The position numbers and the translations under genes were made by a program. Below the pieces are notes generated by a model. The model saw nothing but the letters and a program-made list of their open reading frames with translations, made no database searches and was not told the DNA's origin. Below are positions 16,026-24,532 of a stretch of DNA of 64,000 nt, piece after piece (position 1 is the first letter of the stretch; every line of letters starts with the position of its first letter). Source of the DNA: UBA7672 sp044224605 (GTDB lineage Bacteria; Pseudomonadota; Alphaproteobacteria; Caulobacterales; Hyphomonadaceae); NCBI GenBank assembly GCA_044224605.1, contig JBGAKC010000006.1:1-64000 (forward strand), given 5' to 3'.

Positions 16026-17337
16026 CGATCAGCAGGCTTGGCGCGTTCGTGGAACCGCGAATTTCAAGATCGCTGCCCGGCACGGCGCGCAGCAACATGG
16101 CCGGGATGTCGCCGGCGACAGTCACTTCCGAAACCGGATAGACGCGTTCGCCGTTCTCGAACCAGAAACCTGAGACGCCGACGGAATAATCGCCCGTGTT
16201 CGGGTTGAGCGACGGGCCGAACATGTCGGTGACCAGCAGGCCCATGCCCGCATCCTTCATCAGCTCGCCCAGCGACCGTTTGCCCGGCTGAATATCGAGG
16301 TTGGATGTCGTGACCCCCGGCGGATCGCCGAAGCCCATGCTGGCGAAGCCGTTGGGTTTGAGGCCGAGCTGACGCGCGGACGGGCCGTTGAGCAGCCACT
16401 GCGTCAGCACGCCATCTTTCACAATGGCCGTCTTCTGAACCGGCCTGCCCTCGCCGTCAAAGCTGCGCGAGCCGAAGCCGCCGAGGCGAAGCGGATCGTC
16501 GATCACGTCCACGCCCGGCGCGAACACGGGCTTGCCCATGCGTTCCTTCAGGAACGAAACGCCGCGCGCGATGGCCGGCCCGGAGATCGCACCAACGAAA
16601 GCGCCAAGAAGGCGACTCGCCAGGCGGTTCTCGAATATCACCGGCGCAGTCTGGCTTTCGAGCTTGCGGGAACCTAGGCGTGATGCCGCACGCAGGCCCG
16701 CTTCGCGGCCGACCCATTCAGGTGATTTGTGCTTCGCGATCTTCCGTTCGGACGAACTTTCGTAATCGCGCTCCATGGCGCCGTCGCGCTCCGCGATCGC
16801 AACAGCCGCCATGGAAGAATAGCCGGAGGTCTTGTGAGCCGCGAAGCCATTCGAGGCGGCCAACCAGGAATTCGACGTGGCCCATGACGCGCCGCAGTGG
16901 GACATCTGCTTGACGCCCTCGATCGCCATCGCAGCCGTTTCCATCTCGCGTCCGCGCCGCTCCAGCTCACCGGCCTCCGCCAAATCGTCGCAATCGAGCT
17001 GCAAGTCAGAATGGTTGTGTGAAATCTCGGATGCGTCCGCTAGGCCACAATAGCGATCCTCCGGCGCCAGCTTCGCCATCGCCACGACACGCTCGCTGAG
17101 CGCCCTCAACGCATCAGGGGACAGATCCGTGCCGGAGACGGTCGCCTGTCGCCGTCCGATCAGCGCCCGCAGAGCGACCCCGCGCGACTCCTCGCGCTCG
17201 ACGCTCTCGAGCTCGCCCTTGCGCACCTCCACCGACAGGCTCGCATTCTCCGACAGTCGGGCGTCGGCGGCGTCTGCCCCAGCCTTCAGTGTGCTTTCGA
17301 TGAGCGAGTGGAGGATGTCAGCAGATGAAGCGGTCAT
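16000..17337 (-). CDS. pmbA: PmbA/TldE metalloprotease-like subunit
   Basis: 445 residues of the TldD/PmbA family. The N-terminal part (SVEVRKGELESVEREESRGVALR) is the conserved strand pair. The C-terminal half has the characteristic GRPVQKTAIVKDGVLTQWLLNGPSARQLGLKPNGFA and LLVTDMFGPSLNPNTGDYSVGVSGFWFENGE. It lacks the HExxxH zinc site of TldD, as expected for PmbA/TldE. TldD-TldE complexes degrade unfolded or leader peptides; no tldD lies in this window. It is the first gene of the minus-strand envelope operon. Confidence 0.9.
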   Translation of the reverse strand: MTASSADILHSLIESTLKAGADAADARLSENASLSVEVRKGELESVEREESRGVALRALIGRRQATVSGTDLSPDALRALSERVVAMAKLAPEDRYCGLADASEISHNHSDLQLDCDDLAEAGELERRGREMETAAMAIEGVKQMSHCGASWATSNSWLAASNGFAAHKTSGYSSMAAVAIAERDGAMERDYESSSERKIAKHKSPEWVGREAGLRAASRLGSRKLESQTAPVIFENRLASRLLGAFVGAISGPAIARGVSFLKERMGKPVFAPGVDVIDDPLRLGGFGSRSFDGEGRPVQKTAIVKDGVLTQWLLNGPSARQLGLKPNGFASMGFGDPPGVTTSNLDIQPGKRSLGELMKDAGMGLLVTDMFGPSLNPNTGDYSVGVSGFWFENGERVYPVSEVTVAGDIPAMLLRAVPGSDLEIRGSTNAPSLLIDGMALAGR

Positions 17338-17387
17338 GGGACCTATGTGAAGGGCCGGAGGCCAAACGCCAAGTGCTTGTAAAGCAA

Positions 17388-17415
17388 GAGGCGCCGGCGT
17401 AACCGCCAGCGCCTC
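17388..17415 (-). terminator. Rho-independent terminator
   Basis: GAGGCGC(T)GGCG pairs with CGCC(G)GCGCCTC around a four-base loop (one mismatch), followed on the minus strand by TTGCTTT. It lies 22 bases after the stop of the small membrane protein gene and separates it from pmbA. Confidence 0.75.
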
Positions 17416-17436
17416 CCGGGAACTCGTTCGCGAGCG

Positions 17437-17754
17437 TTACTTCGCGCGCGGAAGGCGGTCGTTGATGTCGTCCCGGATGTCGAGCAGCGTGACCAACACC
17501 CCGCAGACCAGCGTCGCGGCGATCCAGCCCATGATCAAGCCCGCCACGATGGACAGAGCCGCAAGACCCGACGGCTGCAACACCATGCCCGGATCGATGG
17601 TCCCGTCCGGAAGCACACCCTTACCTGTGAGCTTGGAGATCACTTCCTGGATCTGGTCCCGCTCGATGTAGGCGCCGAACGCATAGAGCGCGATGATTCC
17701 GAAGTAAGCAATGTAGACCAGAAAGCGGAAGCTATTGATGATAAAGAACTTCAT
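17437..17754 (-). CDS. Small two-helix membrane protein
   Basis: 105 residues with transmembrane helices at about 8-27 (FLVYIAYFGIIALYAFGAYI) and 67-92 (LAALSIVAGLIMGWIAATLVCGVLVTLL), joined by a charged loop, and ending in a short DIRDDINDR tail. I recognise no family. It stands alone between pmbA and the phosphatase gene, with its own terminator. The name conveys topology only. Confidence 0.7.
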   Translation of the reverse strand: MKFFIINSFRFLVYIAYFGIIALYAFGAYIERDQIQEVISKLTGKGVLPDGTIDPGMVLQPSGLAALSIVAGLIMGWIAATLVCGVLVTLLDIRDDINDRLPRAK

Positions 17755-17851
17755 GACACCCCTCCACGCAAACCGCAGGACTTTCTAGCCGCCGCCAAGA
17801 CAACTGGCGAACGGTTTTTTCCGTAATCTGTAATCGTGACGGTATTTACCT

Positions 17852-18541
17852 CTATTCGCGGCCAAGCAACTGGGCTTGATCGATCTTCCACTTGCGGGTC
17901 TTGAGGAACTTGTCCTTGAGGGCCGACCGGTCATAGCCGGCCTCGACCCACTGCAGGAAAGTCAGGCCCTTGGGGGGGCCTTCCGCTAGGTAGGTCTCGA
18001 AGAAAAAGTCGAGGACGCCGGTCTTGCCGGCCCGGATGTGGAGATACTTCCGCGATAGCTGCTCCAGCGCCTGCTGGATCGTCTGGTCCTTGCGGAAGTG
18101 CATGTAGAAAACGGCCATGATGCCGGCGCGGTCAGCGCCAGACTTGCAGTGCATAAGGGCGGGATAGGCGATGGATTCGAACAACTTCTTCGCTTCCAGC
18201 ACGCTATCTGGGGCTGGGATCTCACGGGAAAACATCTGGAAATCGACCAGCTGGATGCCGTTACGGTCACAGGCCTCCTTTTCGAGGAGGTAGTAGCCCT
18301 TGGGGCTCTGGCCCCTGAGGTTGATGATCGTCTTCAGACCCAGCTCGTTCGCGTACCGGGCGATATGCTCCGGCGAAGGCTGGTTGGCCCGGAACATCTC
18401 GTCCGAGATCTGGTGAAGGTTGCGGAATCGCAATCTGAGGAAGCCGTGATCACCCCAGATGAGTTCCTGCCGCGCGCGGCGGCGGCCGGCCGGAGTGGCG
18501 AGGTCGATTGGAGGGGCCATGGTGGCTGCGCCGCTGGTCAT
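17852..18541 (-). CDS. Tyrosine-phosphatase-fold protein, CtpA-like
   Basis: 229 residues with the cysteine phosphatase P-loop HCKSGADR (His131, Cys132, Arg138), the HCx5R motif. The N-terminal half (FRNLHQISDEMFRANQPSPEHI, LGLKTIINLRG) is the usual dual-specificity fold. In Caulobacter crescentus the essential homolog CtpA, of this family and genomic setting, is needed for normal lipid A structure and envelope integrity, so I infer a lipid A phosphatase role over protein-tyrosine phosphatase. The gene is divergent from the DUF374-waaA-lpxK operon across a 137-base shared promoter region. No signal peptide is visible. Confidence 0.8.
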   Translation of the reverse strand: MTSGAATMAPPIDLATPAGRRRARQELIWGDHGFLRLRFRNLHQISDEMFRANQPSPEHIARYANELGLKTIINLRGQSPKGYYLLEKEACDRNGIQLVDFQMFSREIPAPDSVLEAKKLFESIAYPALMHCKSGADRAGIMAVFYMHFRKDQTIQQALEQLSRKYLHIRAGKTGVLDFFFETYLAEGPPKGLTFLQWVEAGYDRSALKDKFLKTRKWKIDQAQLLGRE

Positions 18542-18678
18542 GCTGTCCGCTAGATGCCGTTTCTGGCCCGGATTGCAAGGATGCGGGGCGCCGCACGCCA
18601 GCGCACCCTTACCTGTTGGGAAATGGTCGCAGTTGCCGGCGTCTGGCGGCTGTCGCGACAGGGAGTATATAGCGCCTC

Positions 18679-19482
18679 ATGTCGAAGCGTCGCAGCCAGT
18701 CACCTGTGATTCCCTGGGTCGGGGGCACATTGATCTGGGCCTACATGTCCATCCTCTCGCACACCATGCGCTGGCGCGTGGAGGGCATGGATCATGTCCG
18801 CAAGCTGTGGGACTCGCCGCAGGGCTGGGTTGCCGCGACCTGGCACTCGCGCATCCTTCTGATGCCCTACATCCAGATCCGCGAGCGGCCGAAATGGCCA
18901 AAGCCGCCGCATCCGGCCACGCTGATGGTCTCCCCTTCCAAGGACGGCGAGTTCACCAAGCGCGCCGGCACCTGGCTCGGTCTCCACATCATCCGCGGCT
19001 CGTCCTCGGGCCGTAGCGACAAGAGCAAGCGCGGCGTCTCCGCGGCGCGCGAGTCGATGGAGGTGATGAAGAAAGGCGGCTGCATCGTCATGACGATCGA
19101 CGGGCCGAAAGGTCCACGCGAAGTTGTCGGTATCGGCACGATCAAGCTGGCGCAGCAGATGGGCGCGCCGATCGTGATCTACGGCCTCTCCGCCCACGCC
19201 AAGCGCCTCGATACATGGGACCGCTTGCTTTGGCCGCGCCCGTTCGCTCGCGGCGCCGTCGTCATCGCCGAACCAATCCCGACGTCCAAAAGCATGGACT
19301 CGGAGGAATTGCGCCAGCGCGTGGAAGACGCGCTCAAGGCTGCCACGAAACGCGCCGACGAACTGTGCGGGCTTGAGCCCGACACTGTGCCGCTACCGGA
19401 GCCGAAGAAGGTCGAGGCCAATGACGACCTTCCCGTCGCCGCCAACGATACCGGACCCGTCATGGAGCACCGCGGGACGTGA
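18679..19482 (+). CDS. DUF374 lysophospholipid acyltransferase-like protein
   Basis: 267 residues. An N-terminal membrane-associated segment (IPWVGGTLIWAYMSIL) precedes the DUF374 acyltransferase core: TWHSRILLMPY, then SPSKDGEFTKR, then GLHIIRGSSSGRSDKSKRG and the late IDGPKGPREVVGIG. The WHS stretch takes the place of the usual acyltransferase HX4D. In alphaproteobacteria it precedes waaA and is thought to act on lipid A or phospholipids. First gene of a four-gene operon; its stop overlaps the GTG of waaA. Confidence 0.85.
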   Translation: MSKRRSQSPVIPWVGGTLIWAYMSILSHTMRWRVEGMDHVRKLWDSPQGWVAATWHSRILLMPYIQIRERPKWPKPPHPATLMVSPSKDGEFTKRAGTWLGLHIIRGSSSGRSDKSKRGVSAARESMEVMKKGGCIVMTIDGPKGPREVVGIGTIKLAQQMGAPIVIYGLSAHAKRLDTWDRLLWPRPFARGAVVIAEPIPTSKSMDSEELRQRVEDALKAATKRADELCGLEPDTVPLPEPKKVEANDDLPVAANDTGPVMEHRGT

Positions 19483-20765
19483 CCGCATCGCTTGCGCTCT
19501 ACCGCTTCGGCACGCGCCTGCTTGAACCTCTCGCCCCGTGGCTGGTCGAGCAGCGGCTAAAACGGGGCAAAGAAAATCCGCATCGTATCGGCGAACGCTT
19601 TGGCATCTCGCGGATCGTGCGTCCCGACGGTCTCCTGATCTGGATGCACGCAGCCAGCGTCGGAGAGTCCCGCCTGTTGCTCGACATCTTTGGAGCGCTT
19701 CGCAAGCGCCGCCCGAATGTCCACGCGCTTGTCACGACGCAAACCACCACGTCCGCCGATATGATCGCAACGTCCGCGCCGCAGAACGTCATCCACCAGA
19801 TGGCGCCTGTCGACGGCCCAAAGGCTGTCGAAGCCTTTCTCGATCACTGGCAACCCGACGCCGCCGTCTTCGCCGAAGGCGAGATCTGGCCAAACATGCT
19901 CGCCGGCCTCCAGAAGCATCACGTCGCAGCGGCCCTCGTGAACGCGCGTATGACGACGAAAACGCTCAGGAGCTGGAACAAGCGCTCTGCTTCCGCGAAG
20001 GAAGTGTTCGCGTCCTTCCGCTTCATCGGCGCTGCTGACCAGCAAACTGCGGATGGCCTCGGCAGCGCCATCGGCCGCCGCATCGAGACGGTGGGCAATC
20101 TCAAGACAGCCACAGCCATCGAAGGCCCTTCATCCGAGAAGGTCGTCGACTTCCGTCAACGGACGAACGGCCGCTCCATCGTGCTGGCTGCTTCCACGCA
20201 TCCCGGCGAAGACGAAGTCGCACTCAACGCCTTCACCGAAGTCCGCATGCGTAAGCCCGGCGTGCTGATGATCCTCGTTCCCCGTCACCCCGATCGCGGC
20301 GACGCCATCGTCGCCATGATGCGCGAACGCAGAATGACCACGCAGCAATGGTCGAAGGACAAATCTGTTCCCGGCATCGAGACCGATGTCCTCGTCGCAG
20401 ACACCATCGGCGAACTCCTGTTCTGGTATGCCGTTTCCGACGCCGTCTATCTCGGCGGCGCCACGGCCGAAGGCATTGGCGGCCACAATGCGATCGAGCC
20501 GGTCCAGCTCGGCAAGCGCGTCTTCACCGGCCCGCACGGCTTCAACTTCCGCGAGACGTTCGAACAGCTCCAGGAAACCGGTGCGCTCGTGATCGGCAGC
20601 TCCTACCAGGAGCTTATGGACTACTGGCTCGCCGCCCTTGACGAAGCGCAGCCCGCCCCCTCGCTCGGCTCGTCCTTCACTGCGTCGCGTGAGCCATTCG
20701 AAAAGACTCTCGACGCCATCGAGGCCATGCTGCCGCTCAAGAGCCCCGGCCGAACCAATGCGTGA
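19479..20765 (+). CDS. waaA: 3-deoxy-D-manno-octulosonic acid (Kdo) transferase
   Basis: 428 residues starting at GTG 19479, overlapping the previous stop (GTGA). Family landmarks: GLLIWMHAASVGESRLL near 50, the catalytic-side Glu in VFAEGEIWPNML near 128, the nucleotide-sugar site LAASTHPGEDEVALNAF near 240, VPRHPDRGD near 270 and GGATAEGIGGHNAIEP near 330. It adds Kdo from CMP-Kdo to lipid IVA at the inner membrane, the step before late acylation. The C-terminus overlaps lpxK by eight bases. Confidence 0.93.
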   Translation: MTASLALYRFGTRLLEPLAPWLVEQRLKRGKENPHRIGERFGISRIVRPDGLLIWMHAASVGESRLLLDIFGALRKRRPNVHALVTTQTTTSADMIATSAPQNVIHQMAPVDGPKAVEAFLDHWQPDAAVFAEGEIWPNMLAGLQKHHVAAALVNARMTTKTLRSWNKRSASAKEVFASFRFIGAADQQTADGLGSAIGRRIETVGNLKTATAIEGPSSEKVVDFRQRTNGRSIVLAASTHPGEDEVALNAFTEVRMRKPGVLMILVPRHPDRGDAIVAMMRERRMTTQQWSKDKSVPGIETDVLVADTIGELLFWYAVSDAVYLGGATAEGIGGHNAIEPVQLGKRVFTGPHGFNFRETFEQLQETGALVIGSSYQELMDYWLAALDEAQPAPSLGSSFTASREPFEKTLDAIEAMLPLKSPGRTNA

Positions 20766-21741
20766 ACCGCACTTCTGGACCGTGCAGGACAAACGCTCGC
20801 GTGCGTCTGCGCCGATGATCAAGCTGCTGCTGACGCCGCTGTCGATGCTCTATCGCTGGGCGGGCCAGAACCGTATCGCGAAGGCGACGCCCGAAGATGC
20901 GGGCCTCCCTGTCATCTGCATCGGAAATCTCACCCTCGGCGGCGCCGGCAAGACTCCCGTCACCGCCGCCGTCCGCCAGCATTTCGCTGCAAGGGGCGCG
21001 CGGACCGCCAGCCTCTCGCGCGGCTATCGGGGCACGCTGGAAGGCGCGCATCGCGTTGACGTCGCCAAGCATGTCTACGCCCAAACGGGCGATGAGCCCC
21101 TGATGCTTGCCTCCACGGGCGAGGCCTGGATTTCGAAGGACCGCCCCACCGGTGCGAAGGCCATGAAGGCCGATGGCGTGCAGGTAATCGTCATGGATGA
21201 CGGCCATCAGAACCCGAGCCTGAAGAAGTCGCTCTCCATCGTCGTGATCGATGCGAGCAATCCTTTCGGCAATGGCCACATCTTTCCCAAGGGCCCGCTG
21301 CGCGAGCGCGTGACGGATGGCCTCGCCCGCGCCGATGCTGTCGTGCTAATGGGCGACGGCGAAATGCCGCCTGCTCTCAAGGATTTCAAGGGGACCGTTC
21401 TCCGCGCCCGGCTTGCCCCGCTGGCGCCGTTGCCTCCGGGGCGCTACATCGCCTTTGCGGGAATCGGACGGCCCGAACGCTTCTTCGACAGCCTGCAGGC
21501 ACAGCCAGGCGTCGAACTGGCCGACAGTGTCCCCTTCCCTGACCATCACGCCTTCACGCCTTCAGACATATCGTACCTGATGAAGCTCTCGACCGAACGC
21601 GACGCACGCCTCGTCACCACCGACAAGGATTTCGTGCGCTTGCCGCCGGACCTGCAGCCGACAGTGCTGCGCGCCTCCGTCGAGGCGAAGTTCGATGATC
21701 CCGCCGGCCTCGCAGCCCTGCTCGATCGCGTGACACCATGA
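20758..21741 (+). CDS. lpxK: Tetraacyldisaccharide 4'-kinase
   Basis: 327 residues from ATG 20758, inside the end of waaA. An N-terminal hydrophobic helix (IKLLLTPLSMLYRWAG) anchors it to the inner membrane. The variant P-loop GNLTLGGAGKTP is the LpxK signature, followed by SRGYRG, GDEPLMLA and the VIVMDDGHQNPSL Walker B-like stretch. It phosphorylates the 4' position of the lipid A disaccharide. The CtpA-like phosphatase lies across the shared promoter, which may remove such a phosphate later. Ends with ATGA coupling to the next gene. Confidence 0.95.
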   Translation: MREPHFWTVQDKRSRASAPMIKLLLTPLSMLYRWAGQNRIAKATPEDAGLPVICIGNLTLGGAGKTPVTAAVRQHFAARGARTASLSRGYRGTLEGAHRVDVAKHVYAQTGDEPLMLASTGEAWISKDRPTGAKAMKADGVQVIVMDDGHQNPSLKKSLSIVVIDASNPFGNGHIFPKGPLRERVTDGLARADAVVLMGDGEMPPALKDFKGTVLRARLAPLAPLPPGRYIAFAGIGRPERFFDSLQAQPGVELADSVPFPDHHAFTPSDISYLMKLSTERDARLVTTDKDFVRLPPDLQPTVLRASVEAKFDDPAGLAALLDRVTP

Positions 21742-22718
21742 GCGACAGCGAGAAGCAGGAGCCGCCGCGCTTCATCCGCCCCAAGGATCTCGACAACGAA
21801 CAGCGCACCACGTTCAGGGCCAGATTCGTGTGGAGCATCGAGGCCTTCGCATGGGACTGGGTCTACTGGAATCCCATGGCCGCCCTGCCGATGGAGACCG
21901 CATCGAACACGGTGGCCGGTATTCTGAAGGCGCTTGGCCCGCTAACGTCCCAGCACCGCACCATGATCCGCAACCTGTGCATGTGCTTCCCTGACTGGAC
22001 CGAGAAGCAGATCAAGGAGGTCGCCAAGGGCGCCTGGGCCACGCTTGGCCATACCGCAGGGGAGATGCCCCACCTCACCAAGATCAAGCCCTATGTCGAG
22101 AACCCGCGCCTTGAGGTCGTGGGCGTGGAGCACCTCGACGCCATCGCCGCCAGCGGCAAGCCCGTCGTTTTTATCTCAGGCCACTTTTCCAACTGGGAAA
22201 TGGTCGGCGCTGCGATCTGCAACCGCCTCCCCGAAACCCAGATCACCTATCGCGCGCTAAACAACCCCTACATCGACCGCAAGATGGCTGATGTGCGTCA
22301 CGCCTACGGCACCAAGGTTCTCACACCGAAGGGCGCTGGTACGCGCGAGCTGATGCGTGCGCTCGGGAAAGGCATATCCGTCGGCCTGATGAACGACCAG
22401 AAATTCAACCAGGGCGTCGCCGTGCCCTTCTTCGGCTATGATGCGATGACCGCGCCGGGCCCGACGCGCCTCGCCATGAAATTCAAGACGAAGATCCTGC
22501 CGATCGCCTGCCTGCGCACCGGCCCGGCGCGCTATCGCGTGACTTTTCACGAACCTTTCGCGCCGGATGCTGATCCGGATGAAGGCAAGGCCATCTACAA
22601 CACGGTGCTGCGCATCAATCAGTGGGTCGAAGCACGCATCCGCGAGGCGCCGGACCAGTGGTTCTGGATGCACAACCGCTGGCCGAAGGAAGCGTGGGCG
22701 AAAGCGGGCGTGATGTAG
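21738..22718 (+). CDS. LpxL/HtrB-like late acyltransferase of lipid A
   Basis: 326 residues; the start ATG overlaps the lpxK stop. The acyltransferase core shows FISGHFSNWEM (the HX4E version of the HX4D/E catalytic motif, near 147), an RALNNPYIDR segment, and GLMNDQKFNQGVAVPFFG near 220, which corresponds to the conserved Asp/Gln loop of LpxL family enzymes. It transfers a secondary acyl chain from acyl-ACP to Kdo-lipid A at the inner membrane. Specificity (laurate, myristate or a longer chain) is not visible. It ends the plus-strand arm of the envelope cluster. Confidence 0.9.
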   Translation: MSDSEKQEPPRFIRPKDLDNEQRTTFRARFVWSIEAFAWDWVYWNPMAALPMETASNTVAGILKALGPLTSQHRTMIRNLCMCFPDWTEKQIKEVAKGAWATLGHTAGEMPHLTKIKPYVENPRLEVVGVEHLDAIAASGKPVVFISGHFSNWEMVGAAICNRLPETQITYRALNNPYIDRKMADVRHAYGTKVLTPKGAGTRELMRALGKGISVGLMNDQKFNQGVAVPFFGYDAMTAPGPTRLAMKFKTKILPIACLRTGPARYRVTFHEPFAPDADPDEGKAIYNTVLRINQWVEARIREAPDQWFWMHNRWPKEAWAKAGVM

Positions 22719-22727
22719 AGCTGCGCC

Positions 22728-23684
22728 CTAATCCATGATCCCGACGCTGTCGTCGATCGTGCGCCGTACGGCGCCGACATAGTCGATCAGCATGTGCCCC
22801 TCGATCATCGCCTCGTAGAGCATCTTGAGCGCATCGCGCACGACATAAGGCCGCTCCATGGGCACGAAGTGTGTCGTCCCCGGAACCTTCGTGATGGCCG
22901 CGTCCGGCCGGATCGCATGCACGCGCTGGTCGATGTCGGCTGGCGACGTCGACTCCCGATCCGCCTGCAGGATGATGATTGGTATCCGCTTCTTTCGCAG
23001 CCTGCGCAGCGCCGCCCACGGTCGGTAGCGATGCGCATCGAACACCGCTGACTCCCATTCCGGGGTGCATGACAGCTGGTACCTGCCGTTGTCCTGCCGC
23101 AGAACGCCGTCCACCACATAATCATCCAGGAATGGGGCGCGCCATGTCTTGAACGCGCCGCGTCCGCGCAGCAAATCCGCCGCCTCGCCCGGCGAGCCGA
23201 ACTCGCGGCGCCGCTTCAGCGCCTGCTTCGACATCGCGTTCTTCTGGATGAACATGTTGATGATCGGGAAATTGTAGACGCGGGATGCACTACGACGGAG
23301 CAGAACCGGATCTACCATCACCAGTCCACGCACCAGGTCCGGCCGCTTGCCTGCGACGAGCAGTGCGACTGTCGCGCCCATCGAATGCCCGCCCAGCACC
23401 GCTCCGTCCGGCGATACCTTTTCGAGCACCTGGATCACATCGTCCCGGAACTTGTTCCACGATTTGAGCCGCCGCGGGTTTGCCGGCAGTTTCGAACGGC
23501 CATGGCCGCGCATGTCCAGCGCCGCAGCATGCATCTGCCCGCCCAGTGGCTCCAGGATCGATTCATAGGTGACTGCGTTGAACCCCGTCGCATGCAGGAA
23601 CAGGACATCAACCGGGCGCACCGGATCCCCGAACGCAATTCCGGACGTCTCGCCGTCCTTGATGTTTACTCGAAACCGGCGCAT
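22728..23684 (-). CDS. Alpha/beta-hydrolase family protein
   Basis: 318 residues with the canonical hydrolase pattern: LFLHATGF oxyanion region near 30, DMRGHGRS near 58, the nucleophile elbow GGHSMGA with Ser101, and a late His in PGTTHFVPME near 275. The lid region contains a basic segment (KQALKRRREFGS). Probably an esterase, lipase-like or C-C hydrolase; the substrate cannot be told. It converges with the LpxL-like gene, nine bases separating the stops, and is followed upstream by the DUF4197 gene. Confidence 0.85.
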   Translation of the reverse strand: MRRFRVNIKDGETSGIAFGDPVRPVDVLFLHATGFNAVTYESILEPLGGQMHAAALDMRGHGRSKLPANPRRLKSWNKFRDDVIQVLEKVSPDGAVLGGHSMGATVALLVAGKRPDLVRGLVMVDPVLLRRSASRVYNFPIINMFIQKNAMSKQALKRRREFGSPGEAADLLRGRGAFKTWRAPFLDDYVVDGVLRQDNGRYQLSCTPEWESAVFDAHRYRPWAALRRLRKKRIPIIILQADRESTSPADIDQRVHAIRPDAAITKVPGTTHFVPMERPYVVRDALKMLYEAMIEGHMLIDYVGAVRRTIDDSVGIMD

Positions 23685-23693
23685 CCCGCGCGA

Positions 23694-24428
23694 CTAGCCT
23701 CCGAACACTTTACGCAGGATGTCGCTGGTCCGCTTTGCCGGGTCGCGTCGAATCGCCTGCTCTTCACGCGCGACGTAATAGAACAATCCATTGAGCGCGC
23801 TAGTCGTCGCCGCGTCCGCCAGCCATGTCTTGGCATCCTTCTTGACGACGCCGGCGCCGTATTTGGCCACGACCGCATCAACCGAATTCAGCGCGCCGGA
23901 TGTGGCCAGCGCGTTGTCAAAATAGGGCCGGAAGGACGTCCGCAGGCCAGCCTCGGTGCGCTTGCGAAGGAAATCTGTCGCAGCCGTGTCGCCGCCGCGC
24001 AGAACGCCCATGGCGTCGTCGAAGCTCATGGATTTGACTGCGTCGATCACCAGTTTGCCCGCACTGGGCGCAGCCGCCTCCGCCGCCCGGTTCACCTTGA
24101 GCTGCAGATCATCCAACGGTCCGGCCATCCCAAAGGGCGACAGCCGCTTCTGCGCATCGCCGAGAACACCGGGCAACGGTATGCGCACCGCCGCATCGCC
24201 CATGAACCCGTCCTTGGCCGACAATCGCTTGGATGCCAGCCCGCTCGCGACGTTCAGAGCCTCTTTCAGCCCCAGCGTCACGTCCGTCTTGGACAGGTTG
24301 CCCTTGTCCCCGGGCATGGCCTTGTGAAGCACGTCCGATGCGATCTTGCCAAAGTCCTGTGCGCCCGCCGCTGACACGGCGAACGTAGCGGCAAGCATTG
24401 CGGCCAATCCTGCCAGCCAGGCGCGCAT
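23694..24428 (-). CDS. DUF4197 exported protein
   Basis: 244 residues with a signal peptide (residues 1-23, ending AAGA). The mature protein matches DUF4197: LKEALNVASGLASKRLSAKDGF.GDAAVRIPLP near 55, PLDDLQLKVNRAAEAAAP near 105 and the ALNGLFYYVAREEQAIRRDPAKRTSDILRKVFG ending. Members are periplasmic or outer-membrane associated and of unknown function. It is transcribed in the same direction as the hydrolase, which begins ten bases downstream of its stop, so the two may be co-transcribed. Confidence 0.87.
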   Translation of the reverse strand: MRAWLAGLAAMLAATFAVSAAGAQDFGKIASDVLHKAMPGDKGNLSKTDVTLGLKEALNVASGLASKRLSAKDGFMGDAAVRIPLPGVLGDAQKRLSPFGMAGPLDDLQLKVNRAAEAAAPSAGKLVIDAVKSMSFDDAMGVLRGGDTAATDFLRKRTEAGLRTSFRPYFDNALATSGALNSVDAVVAKYGAGVVKKDAKTWLADAATTSALNGLFYYVAREEQAIRRDPAKRTSDILRKVFGG

Positions 24429-24532
24429 CAGACCTCCTTCAGGGTTCCCCTCTCCCTGCTGGCCGGATAGGAACCGGAAAGACCCCTGCCGTCAAACGGG
24501 GACAGGCAGGCCAGGGCCTGAGGAAACTGTAC

